Assembly: GCA_902493535.1 (NCBI GenBank)
Contig: CABUQG010000007.1
Coordinates: 5,874-69,873 of the forward strand
Reading direction: 5' to 3'
Source: an uncultured Collinsella sp.
GTDB lineage: Bacteria; Actinomycetota; Coriobacteriia; Coriobacteriales; Coriobacteriaceae
Length of the DNA stretch: 64,000 bases
Shown: piece by piece, positions 18,217 to 25,748 of the stretch
How positions within the stretch are numbered: the stretch's first letter is position 1
How the letters are laid out: every line of letters starts with the position of its first letter
Position numbers and translations under genes: made by a program
The notes under the pieces: model-generated
Seen by the model: the letters and a program-made list of their open reading frames with translations, nothing else
Database searches by the model: none
Told to the model about the DNA's origin: nothing

Positions 18217-19521
18217 CTAGATGGTGAATTCGGCGAAGTTACGGTCGCCGTCTGCGGTGCCGGTGTCGCCTGTTGCGGCTGCCGGCGCCAGCGCGTCGCC
18301 ACCAACGCTTTGCAGCAGCTCCGCCACATTTGCATCGGGGTTCTGACACAGGATATCGAGCAGTTCGATAAAGTCACGAATGACTTCACGCGGCGTCAGA
18401 TGCGTGTCGGCTCCCACACGACCGAACTCGATCTTGAGGAAGTCCACCAAGTCGTTCTCGGTAAGCGTGGGCGTCCAGCCAAAGTAGCCGGCGTGAATTT
18501 GCATGAGTTTTTCGATCAGCACCAGCAACTCCTCATAGGTGAGTGGCTGCAGGCGGATGATGGGCGCGAGCATGTCCTTAAGGTCCTCGCGCGCAAAGCG
18601 GCCCTGAGCGAGTCGGCTGCGCAGGGCCTCGTAGGAGAACACGCCTCGGCGGCGGTCTTCGATAGAGGTTGGAGTGCCGCCCATGATCATGCCCAGGTAC
18701 TGCGCCTTGCCCTGGAGCGTGTCGTTGTACATGGTCAGGATCTTCTCGTAGTTGTACTGGCGCGTGATTGCGTTGGGAATCTTATACAGATTCACGAGCT
18801 CGTCGATGAGCACCAACATACCCTTGTAGCCGCCGCAGACCAAAAAACGCGCGATGAGCTTAACGTAGTCGTACCAGTCGTCATCGCTGATGATGGTCGA
18901 GGAGCCCAGCTCGGCGCGAGCCTCGCTCTTGGTACGGTATTCGCCGCGGATCCATTTGGTCACGCGGCTCATGGCTTCCTCGTCGCCCTCGGATACGGCC
19001 GTGCGATAGCGGCGAAGCATGCGGGTGAAGTCGAAGCCGTGGACCATCTCCTCGAGCGGGGCCAGTTGGGCATTGACGACCGACTCGTCGACGTCGGCAC
19101 ACGAGGCAACCCAGCGATCCAGAATAAGGTTGAGCGCACCGCCCTCGGGGCGCGTCTTGGTCGATATATTGCGTATGAGCTCGCGGTAGGTGGCAAGGCC
19201 CTGCCCCTGCCCGCCCTGCAGACGGCGCTCGGGGGATAAGTCTGCATCGGCGACGACGAATCCCTCGCCCATGGCATGCGTTCGGATGGTTTGGAGCAAA
19301 AAGCTCTTGCCGGCGCCGTAGCGACCGACCAGAAAGCGGAAGCTTGCGCCGCCGTCGGCGATGAGACTCAAATCGGTGAGCAGGGCGCGAATCTCGACCT
19401 CGCGTCCCACGGTGATATAGGGAAGGCCGATGCGCGGGACCACGCCGCCCTTGAGCGAGTTGAGAATGACGGCAGCGACGCGCTTGGGCACGCGGGGTGC
19501 TGCGGGTGCGGTATCACTCAT
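18217..19521 (-). CDS. P-loop ATPase of the DUF2791/BrxD type
   Basis: 434 residues. Walker A GRYGAGKS is at 66-73, and Walker B MLVLIDEL at about 235-242. The AAA+/STAND-like region continues to about 400 (QYNYEKILTMYNDTLQ, then GVFSYEALRSRLAQG). The closing part (LTPREVIRDFIELLDIL) is typical of DUF2791 (BrxC/BrxD group), and the tail is disordered. The ATG overlaps the stop of the TerB-N gene by 8 bases, so the two are coupled. The family is known from BREX type 2, where brxD lies next to brxHI; here the same pair occurs without BREX methylase, pglZ or brxC in view. Confidence 0.85.
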   Translation of the reverse strand: MSDTAPAAPRVPKRVAAVILNSLKGGVVPRIGLPYITVGREVEIRALLTDLSLIADGGASFRFLVGRYGAGKSFLLQTIRTHAMGEGFVVADADLSPERRLQGGQGQGLATYRELIRNISTKTRPEGGALNLILDRWVASCADVDESVVNAQLAPLEEMVHGFDFTRMLRRYRTAVSEGDEEAMSRVTKWIRGEYRTKSEARAELGSSTIISDDDWYDYVKLIARFLVCGGYKGMLVLIDELVNLYKIPNAITRQYNYEKILTMYNDTLQGKAQYLGMIMGGTPTSIEDRRRGVFSYEALRSRLAQGRFAREDLKDMLAPIIRLQPLTYEELLVLIEKLMQIHAGYFGWTPTLTENDLVDFLKIEFGRVGADTHLTPREVIRDFIELLDILCQNPDANVAELLQSVGGDALAPAAATGDTGTADGDRNFAEFTI

Positions 19522-21274
19522 GGTCTAGGTATCCTCTCACGTCTGCTTCGTAGTCCTCGATAATTTGCGGTCCTGCCGCGCCAAATTCAATTACGGTGTC
19601 ACCCACCAGGTCAAAGAGCGCCTCGTTGATGCTATCGACGAGCATGTCCTCGCTCTGTCCCGAGTGCGCCACTGCCGATGTCGCTTGCGCTGCGTTTTGC
19701 TCGAGCAGTGCGCGAAGGAAGGCATCTGCGGCAGGCGCGAGTTCGTTCGTGGCGTCAGCGGGCGCTGCCGCTGCGAACGCGGGCGTCGGCGCGAGAAGCG
19801 GTGCCACGACACCAAACTGTTCGGTGGATATGGTCGGCTCGTCGGCCTCGTCCTGCCGAATGGGTGCCGCGACCGCCTCGACCGTCGCGTCGGCTACGGG
19901 CTCGGCTTCCGGTTGCCCAGAGTCCGCTGCCTCGGCTTCTGCGGACGCGCCGTCCTCGCGTTCCTCGTCGATCAAAAGCGCTTCGCGCGTTTGCGCAGCG
20001 GCGCTCCGAATGTGCCCCAGCTGACTCAGATCGATATCGATCTTGACGGGCTGGTGTGCGGCGTCCCACGAAAGCCATGCCACAATCTCGTCATCGATAA
20101 TCTTGGCCAGATATTTGGGGACCTTTTCTTCCTTAAGGGGATGGGCGGGGTCCAGCGCCAGGCGCAGGCGTTGGTCGCAGGCGCGCATCATTTCACCGAG
20201 CTTGCTGCTCTTTTGCCTACTACCGTGGATACGCATGCATTCCCAAAAGCCGTTTTGGCAACGGTAGATATGGATAGGATCCAGGCGGTATTCGCAGTCC
20301 TCGTGGCGCTCGGGCGCAAAGAATACGGCCGAGGCAAACATGGTGTAGGGCATGGCCGTCTCCTCCCCAAATAAACTCGCCACGATGCCGGTCTTTCGGT
20401 GCGTGTCATAGTAGCGCGCCATACGGACATACACGGCGCATGCCACGTGGCGCAGATCGCGGTGGTGGCTGCGGTCGAGCCGCGAGTTACTTAGGTTGTA
20501 CGTGGAGAGGGCGTTGATGGCGGCCATGAGTCGCTCCTCGCGCACCTCATCGGGCGGAAGGGGGAGCGTGGGCTCGGAGTTCTTGCGACGCTTGGGGGCC
20601 TGCCCGGACGGTGCCGGTGCAGGCGCAAGGTCTCGAGCCGCACGCCGCAGCTCGATAAGGGCGTTATCGAGCATGACGGTTTTAGAGTCACAAAGCAGCT
20701 TGGGGTCGAGCCCGTGGAACACGGCGTAATCCTGCAGCCACACGCGCGCAAACCGGTCGATGCCGGGCTCAAAGGCGCGATAGATATCCCAAAAAGCCTT
20801 GATCTTGTTAAAACCATCGAGCGGATTATCTACACCAATGCCGCAAATCAGCTCATAGAGATACAGAAAGGCAAAGGACGTAGACGTTTCCTCGACGGTT
20901 CCGCGGCGCACCTGGGCACGCCAGGTAAAGTAGCCGCGCAGCTGCCGATCGCTCATGGCGTTGTAGGTGGGAAAGTACGACTTAAAGGTGCCGTTATAGG
21001 GACAGTCGTCCTCAAAGTCGGCCATCAGCAGGCCCTGGCGGTAAAAAAGCTCGGCCTCCGATAGCCAGCGGCCCGCGCCGCCCTTGGGGTCATCCTGCCA
21101 GCGCGATATCTCGCGCATCTTGCGGTATTGGTCGGGGAGGAAATTCTGCATCTGTCGGCCGGTTTTGAGAATCGGCTCGTCTGCGTAGATTTCGTTTGAG
21201 AAGCGGGCGGACTGATGGGTCCGGGCCTCGGCCATAATGCGCTCGATGAGCATCTTGATGTCCTGGTCGGCCAC
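19514..21274 (-). CDS. TerB-N/TerB-C type protein
   Basis: 586 residues, start GTG at 21274 with GGAGAGGAG upstream. The N-terminal region (about 30-200) has the TerB-N pattern: SARFSNEIYADEPILKTGRQMQNF, ISRWQDDPKG and then YFTWRAQVRRGTVEETSTSFAFLYLYELICGIG, a helical domain from Ter-dependent stress systems. The middle is helical; about 390-480 is an acidic, Ala-rich linker; the end (about 480-586) has ANAFLRALLEQNA and AINEALFDLVGDTVIEF, which look TerB-C-like. It heads the operon TerB-N protein, DUF2791 ATPase, Lhr-like helicase. No ter metal-resistance genes are nearby. Family assignment is by pattern recognition. Confidence 0.75.
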   Translation of the reverse strand: MADQDIKMLIERIMAEARTHQSARFSNEIYADEPILKTGRQMQNFLPDQYRKMREISRWQDDPKGGAGRWLSEAELFYRQGLLMADFEDDCPYNGTFKSYFPTYNAMSDRQLRGYFTWRAQVRRGTVEETSTSFAFLYLYELICGIGVDNPLDGFNKIKAFWDIYRAFEPGIDRFARVWLQDYAVFHGLDPKLLCDSKTVMLDNALIELRRAARDLAPAPAPSGQAPKRRKNSEPTLPLPPDEVREERLMAAINALSTYNLSNSRLDRSHHRDLRHVACAVYVRMARYYDTHRKTGIVASLFGEETAMPYTMFASAVFFAPERHEDCEYRLDPIHIYRCQNGFWECMRIHGSRQKSSKLGEMMRACDQRLRLALDPAHPLKEEKVPKYLAKIIDDEIVAWLSWDAAHQPVKIDIDLSQLGHIRSAAAQTREALLIDEEREDGASAEAEAADSGQPEAEPVADATVEAVAAPIRQDEADEPTISTEQFGVVAPLLAPTPAFAAAAPADATNELAPAADAFLRALLEQNAAQATSAVAHSGQSEDMLVDSINEALFDLVGDTVIEFGAAGPQIIEDYEADVRGYLDHE

Positions 21275-21362
21275 CGCTTCTCCTCTCCTAACGCAGCTTC
21301 GGTGACCTCATATCATAGCACAGCATCAAACAGGTGTTCGAGATACTGCTGCGTAGATAGAT

Positions 21363-22079
21363 TTAGAACAGGAGGGCGTAGATGACGGCGATGACGACGG
21401 AGGGGAGCATATTGGCCGTGCGGAAGGTCTGAGGACGGATGAGGTTGACGCCGACGCAGAAGATGAGCATGGAGCCTACGAGCGAAAGGCTGTCGAGGGC
21501 TGCCGTAGTCATGATGGGGGAGAGTGCGCCGGCAAACAGCGTGATCGTCCCCTGGAACACGGCGACGGGCAGGGCGGAGAAAATGCAGCCGCGGCCAAGC
21601 GACGCCGTCATGGTGCAGACGATGATGCAGTCCAATGCGCCTTTCAGGGCAAGCGTTGACCAGTCACCGAGCAGACCGTCCTGGATCGATCCCACAATGG
21701 CCATGGCGCCGATACACACGGTGAGTGAAGTCGAGACAAAAGCGTTGGTGAACTCGTTATCGCCCTCGCTGCCGGTTTTGCGCTTGAGCCATTCGCCAAG
21801 GTTCTCGATGGCGGCCTCCAAGTTGATGGCCTCGCCGATGAGCGAGCCGAGGGCGAACGAGACGATGAGCATGGTGGTGCCGGTGGTCGCTAGCGCCTTC
21901 CCATCGATAAGGAGCATCTTTTGCATGGTGCCGCCAAGGCCGATAAACAGGACGCACAGCCCCGATGCTTTCATGAGCGTGTCTTGGATGCGCGGTGTAA
22001 TGAAGCGGCCGCCCGCTAATCCCAAAAGACCGCCCGCAACTAAAAGCCCAACGTTGATGATTGTTCCCAAGCCCGGCAT
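21363..22079 (-). CDS. DUF554 membrane protein
   Basis: About 238 residues with seven predicted membrane helices: NVGLLVAGGLLGLAGG, MKASGLCVLFIGLGG, TTMLIVSFALGSLIGE, SLTVCIGAMAIVGSIQDG, and further. GGTM and FALGSLIGE are typical of DUF554 (YdfK-like), a predicted transporter family of unknown substrate. The ATG at 22079 is chosen because GGAGGG lies just upstream; a 23-residue longer frame has no ribosome site. Single gene, ahead of the TerB-N operon with an 88-base gap. Confidence 0.9.
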   Translation of the reverse strand: MPGLGTIINVGLLVAGGLLGLAGGRFITPRIQDTLMKASGLCVLFIGLGGTMQKMLLIDGKALATTGTTMLIVSFALGSLIGEAINLEAAIENLGEWLKRKTGSEGDNEFTNAFVSTSLTVCIGAMAIVGSIQDGLLGDWSTLALKGALDCIIVCTMTASLGRGCIFSALPVAVFQGTITLFAGALSPIMTTAALDSLSLVGSMLIFCVGVNLIRPQTFRTANMLPSVVIAVIYALLF

Positions 22080-22148
22080 GAGCCCTCCTGTATTGATGCC
22101 AACGTGGCAATCGTAGCAGAACGAAATGCGAGGTACATCGCGACTCAT

Positions 22149-22174
22149 CTAATACGTTATATAAGTGGTATTAG
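22149..22174. promoter_or_regulatory. Palindrome around a TATATAA box upstream of the DUF554 gene
   Basis: CTAATAC (22149-22155) and GTATTAG (22168-22174) flank 12 bases that read TTATATAAC on the minus strand. It could be a promoter with an operator overlapping its -10. Sequence only. Confidence 0.3.
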
Positions 22175-22197
22175 GAATGATGCGCGGCATTTAAGCC

Positions 22198-23628
22198 TCA
22201 GGTGGTTGTCGGGACATAGGGATAGTATTCAAAGCGCAGTGTCATAAGCCGCTGTGGGGATTCAATAGCCGCGGCGATGATATTGGCATCGCGGGCACGA
22301 TCAAACCCTTCGAGTTCGATCTGATACGAGACGTCTTGCATAATGTCCAGACGTCGCCAGGCCAGGAGTGTGTCGCCATCGAATTCCAAGGTCTTGCCTC
22401 CGTCTGGAGCAACGGCGTATAGACGCAGCTTGGCGGTGGTTGCAGGGTCGACAACTGTGACCTTTTTAATTTCGTTTCGAGTATTCTTGGCGCCCAACAA
22501 GGTGAGCAGTGTTGGGGCCACGACCTCGCCCGATGGCAAAAAGACGACTTCGATGGATTCAGGAAATGCGATGATAGCCGACTTGCGGACGGGCTGATTG
22601 GCGGCGGCAACTTCGATGTTCGCAGCGTCGATGACCTCTGTGTGGTCGAGCGCGGCAAGCACGCAGCAGTTACCTTCATCGATCTCTTGAGGATCAGCAA
22701 GCCCCAGACTGTCCGCGAGCTCGGGATCGTTTGGATCGGCAGCGGGCTCATTCGGCGCTTCGAGAGAAGCTGGGACGCTGTTTGTCGGCGACGGCGTGTC
22801 GCCCGCACCTGCTTCTTTGTCCGCGCTCTCTTCTTGTATGGTTGCGTTGATGGGTTCGTCGTTTGGGGGGAGCGTCTTGGCGTCAAACGCGGAGGGGAGA
22901 ATTCCGATGGCTCCGGATCCGTTCCACTCCATTTCGAGAAGCGCCGGGTCGGCAAGAATGCGTTGCCTGCTTTGCGCGTGGGCATCGATTTCAATAGGGC
23001 CTGCCTCTATCCCTCGTGTAAGGCTGAGTGATCCGGCTGGCTTCTCGAAATGAGCGTCTGTGTCTTTGGTGCTGACGGCGTAGAACAGCAGGGACGCTTC
23101 TCCCGCCGCGATAACATCGGTACCGGCTTTGGTCAGCCGAAACGATGCCGTGAATGAGAGGGTGGGCTGCGCATCGTCTGCATTCGCGGCGGCGCAGCCC
23201 AGACATATACCGCCTCCTTTCTCGAAAAACGCACCGTCGAAGGCGACCTTCGCTCCGTTCGCCGAGTCATCGACCGAAGCGATGTCGATGCGCAGCTCTA
23301 AATTGCATGGATCGCCATCTGCATCGAGCACAACCGAGCGCCACGTGCAGACGGCGCACCCCGCCTGGGAGCCGTTTGCCTTGTTCGAACGCTTGATATC
23401 CACGACTATCGAGCCGTCCGTATTACGACGAAGGCATCCCGAGGTTGAGATCACGGCCTGTGCGATCGAAAAACGCTCGCACGCAATGGCGCTCGACGGA
23501 TTTGGTGCGGAACTTAGGGCTACTGGTAAGGAGTCTGCCATGACGGGAGTCGCCCAAGCGGCGACAGGCGTTCCGGTTGCGAGCGCGCCGCAGAGTGCGA
23601 CGACGGGCAAAAGGTTCTTCGATGCCAT
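22198..23628 (-). CDS. Secreted Cys-rich hypothetical surface protein
   Basis: 476 residues with a Sec signal peptide (about 1-32; LLPVVALCGALATGTPVAAW, then MADS). The mature part has paired cysteines (AGCAVCTW, GGICLGC, GNCC, ACER...SGC), likely disulfides or a metal site, and an acidic Pro/Asp/Glu-rich linker (about 255-310). It ends with a predicted beta-rich domain. No known family is recognised and no anchor motif is seen. It is the last gene of a minus-strand cluster that encodes a short LAQTG protein, another secreted protein and a membrane-anchored protein, so it probably belongs to a surface structure. Confidence 0.75.
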   Translation of the reverse strand: MASKNLLPVVALCGALATGTPVAAWATPVMADSLPVALSSAPNPSSAIACERFSIAQAVISTSGCLRRNTDGSIVVDIKRSNKANGSQAGCAVCTWRSVVLDADGDPCNLELRIDIASVDDSANGAKVAFDGAFFEKGGGICLGCAAANADDAQPTLSFTASFRLTKAGTDVIAAGEASLLFYAVSTKDTDAHFEKPAGSLSLTRGIEAGPIEIDAHAQSRQRILADPALLEMEWNGSGAIGILPSAFDAKTLPPNDEPINATIQEESADKEAGAGDTPSPTNSVPASLEAPNEPAADPNDPELADSLGLADPQEIDEGNCCVLAALDHTEVIDAANIEVAAANQPVRKSAIIAFPESIEVVFLPSGEVVAPTLLTLLGAKNTRNEIKKVTVVDPATTAKLRLYAVAPDGGKTLEFDGDTLLAWRRLDIMQDVSYQIELEGFDRARDANIIAAAIESPQRLMTLRFEYYPYVPTTT

Positions 23629-23646
23629 GGGGTCTCCTTAGCTAAT

Positions 23647-23958
23647 TTAGTGCGGCCTGTCCGTGTTTTGTTTCTGGCTGCGTTTGATGTGCAGACCGAG
23701 GCCGGCGGTTCCCGCGCCTGCTGCTGTGGCGCCTGCTGCCAAGAGCCATCGTCTGTCGCCTGTCTGCGCCAACGGTTCCTCGCGGTCGCCGCGGTCGAGC
23801 TCCGAGAGGTCGACCGTCACTTGCGTGGCGGCCTGCGCCTGTTCTTGCTGGGCAAAGGCCATGGCTGGCCCAAACGCTAGGATGCTGACGGCGGCGGCCA
23901 GGGCGACGGCCTTATGCCGTGTGCGCACCGGGCTCGACCGTCCAGGTGATCGTCGCAA
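23647..23958 (-). CDS. Short LAxTG-type cell-wall anchored protein
   Basis: About 103 residues. A signal sequence (VALAAAVSILAFGPAMAFAQ) is followed by about 35 exported residues (QVTVDLSELDRGDREE), then PLAQTGD, a hydrophobic stretch (WLLAAGATAAGAGTAGLG) and a basic tail (KRSQK). This is a sortase sorting signal of the LAxTG class, found in Actinobacteria. The start is uncertain: ATG 23958 lies inside the upstream gene; GTG 23928 is also possible. The gene overlaps the 3' end of the upstream secreted protein gene. No sortase gene is in the window. Confidence 0.75.
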   Translation of the reverse strand: MRRSPGRSSPVRTRHKAVALAAAVSILAFGPAMAFAQQEQAQAATQVTVDLSELDRGDREEPLAQTGDRRWLLAAGATAAGAGTAGLGLHIKRSQKQNTDRPH

Positions 23959-24511
23959 CCTGATCGCCTTCGCCGGTTACGCGGAAGATGTCGCGCGTGA
24001 CGCGGGCGACGTTTCCGCTTGTCTTGAGCTTGATTTTGTCCGTGCCGCCGGCAATGCCCTGGTAGCCCATGTCGAAGGCTGCATTCTTGGAAAGATCGAG
24101 GCCCGTCCCTTGCGCGGCGGCGCTGGCGTTCTGGAGCGCGCCGTCGGGGCCGACCTTAAAGTCGATGGAGTTCTGCGCGGTTCCGGCCTTGGCGTCGGCG
24201 GCAATGGTCCAGGTGTTCATGGCGTCGATCTTCATGTTGGTGACATGGATGCCGTAGGCCGAATGATTGTCGATGGTGGTCGCGTCTTCTGAGGGGCCCT
24301 GAAGCGTGCCGTCGGCCTTGGCGACGAAGGGAATAACCGTCGGAACTTTGAACTCAACGTTGTCGATCTCGGTCCTGACCATTACCTTCGTGGTTCCAAC
24401 GCGCCCGGCTGCCATAGCTGGCGTCGGGGCGGCGCCCATTGCGAGCGCGAGCGCGAGCCCTGTGCCCACGACGAGCGCTCTGACTCCGTTCATGTTCCTG
24501 GTGATGTCCAT
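23912..24511 (-). CDS. Secreted beta-rich surface protein
   Basis: 199 residues. A signal peptide (about 1-35; ALVVGTGLALALAMGAAPTPAMAAG) leads to a single domain with KVPTVIPFVAKADGTL, TTIDNHSAYGIHVTN and a C-terminal GDQVATITWTVEPG. This pattern (VPTVIPF...DGTL...NNSAYGI) occurs in many exported coriobacterial and clostridial surface proteins and looks like a beta-sandwich. No anchor or catalytic motif is seen. AAAGGA precedes the ATG. Its stop lies inside the following LAQTG gene. Likely a structural partner in the surface cluster. Confidence 0.7.
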   Translation of the reverse strand: MDITRNMNGVRALVVGTGLALALAMGAAPTPAMAAGRVGTTKVMVRTEIDNVEFKVPTVIPFVAKADGTLQGPSEDATTIDNHSAYGIHVTNMKIDAMNTWTIAADAKAGTAQNSIDFKVGPDGALQNASAAAQGTGLDLSKNAAFDMGYQGIAGGTDKIKLKTSGNVARVTRDIFRVTGEGDQVATITWTVEPGAHTA

Positions 24512-24600
24512 GGTCGTTCCTTTCTATTCGCCGCGGGCCGTCCCCGCGATGATTGGACGAATGCTGGTGAATTGCATGCGGTGCCGTGTCGGCCGGAAGG

Positions 24601-25110
24601 CTAGTTCTCGGTTTGCTCAACCCGTACCTTGACACGTGTCGGATTGCCGTGGCTGTCGAGGGTCTTTGCATCGAGTGCCTGGATCTCGATGTACGCCTCG
24701 CCTTCTTTGATGTCGCCGGCGGGGCACGTCTCGATTGTCTTGCCGGTCTCGACCACACCGGATTCGTACATGGTCTCGTCGTTTTGGATGACGCGGAATC
24801 GCTGGGGAAATTTATTGTCTTGGACGTTTTGCACGTTGACGCGCAGTTTGCCGTCCTCCTGCAGCTGAGCGACCGGCGCGACCGAAATCGTCATCATGTT
24901 GTCGCGGACGATGGCGTCGAGCTCATCTTGGATTTCCTGGCGCGTTTTGCCCTCGGCCGTCGTAACCGAAGCGCCCGCCTCGGGTACGGGCTGCGACTGC
25001 CAAACGTATAGTCCTACGGCGACAAGGGCACAGACGATGGCCAAGCAGGCAACGATGAGCTTCTTGCGACGACCCAGGCCTGCAAAGTGGGGTGGCTTCT
25101 TCGCGCTCAT
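24601..25110 (-). CDS. Membrane-anchored extracellular beta-domain protein
   Basis: 169 residues. A basic start (AGLGRRKK) is followed by one membrane segment (LIVACLAIVCALVAVGLYVW, about 19-38), then a helix (about 55-75) and a beta-rich domain that includes MTISVAPVAQL, LRVNVQNVQDN and RFRVIQNDETMYESG, ending with PTRVKVRVEQ. It is exported but membrane-tethered. I know no named family. The start overlaps the upstream gene's stop by ATGA. It belongs with the exported proteins downstream (90-base gap). Confidence 0.7.
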   Translation of the reverse strand: MSAKKPPHFAGLGRRKKLIVACLAIVCALVAVGLYVWQSQPVPEAGASVTTAEGKTRQEIQDELDAIVRDNMMTISVAPVAQLQEDGKLRVNVQNVQDNKFPQRFRVIQNDETMYESGVVETGKTIETCPAGDIKEGEAYIEIQALDAKTLDSHGNPTRVKVRVEQTEN

Positions 25111-25403
25111 GCGGCATCCTTGGCGGTATAGACGCGCGCAAAGGTGGACGGGTCCGCTCCAAAGAGCATGTGAAGCATCAGACGGCGCGAGTAGACGAGC
25201 TCGTCGAAGTCGGGAGGGAGCTCGATGTCGTGGATATGCGCGATGTGGTGGGCGAGCGCCGAGAACGACTCGGGGTCGCAGATCACATCGGTGGTAACGT
25301 GGTAGACCGTCGTATCGGGGAATGCCTCTTCGTCGAAAGGCAGGAGATGGGGATCGTCGTCGACTTCGATGGCGATGCCGTACTGGGGCCAGTAATATGC
25401 CAT
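25107..25403 (-). CDS. Small hypothetical protein, first gene of the surface cluster
   Basis: 98 residues with a strong GGGAGG site before the ATG. The sequence begins MAYYWPQYGIAIEVDDDPHL, which recalls the DYxWPExxxxxEyD start of Vsr-like/DUF559 endonuclease domains, but the rest is too short and I see no catalytic set. The middle is FPDTTVYHVTTDVICDPESF. Cytoplasmic, with no signal or membrane segment. It is coupled to the next gene by ATGA. Function unknown; a degenerate nuclease domain turned partner protein is one option. Confidence 0.65.
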   Translation of the reverse strand: MAYYWPQYGIAIEVDDDPHLLPFDEEAFPDTTVYHVTTDVICDPESFSALAHHIAHIHDIELPPDFDELVYSRRLMLHMLFGADPSTFARVYTAKDAA

Positions 25404-25748
25404 GGGAACCTCCCTGCTTCTGGGCCAAAACTTCTATCGGTTTTGGCTGTCGACGCCGACCTTATCAGCCGCTACTTGACCAATTTCTGACCAAATGCTT
25501 GACGGATTGGCGTCTCCGCAGGTAAAAGGCGGCAAAAAATACTCCAACTTTTTTCGAGCGACAATCGCGCGGTCGGCGACGGCGGGGCCATATGTGTCAA
25601 AAGCATCGTCTGCCGAGGAAATCAAGCCGCTCGCCGAATTGCACGAACGTAAAAAACGCCAATTATGGAGACGGTCTCGAACACGTCGACGAAACGATGC
25701 GGTAACATCTCCCTGCAAACACTGTAGTTAGCTAAAGGGGGAGTTCGC
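25404..25748. other. Gene-free 345-base stretch between divergent units
   Basis: Holds the promoters of the surface cluster (minus) and the lactate cluster (plus). I see two copies of TGACCAA (25478-25484, 25489-25495) that could be an operator, and a weak -35-like TTGCAC at 25639. A 78-codon open frame (25495-25731) has no ribosome site and is not called. Confidence 0.4.

Noticed and set aside
15656..21274. Complete BREX phage-defence island
   Set aside because: Only BrxD-like and BrxH-like genes are present; methylase, PglZ and BrxC are absent.
25495..25731. 78-codon plus-strand frame in the gap before the lactate cluster
   Set aside because: No ribosome site and no recognisable protein family.
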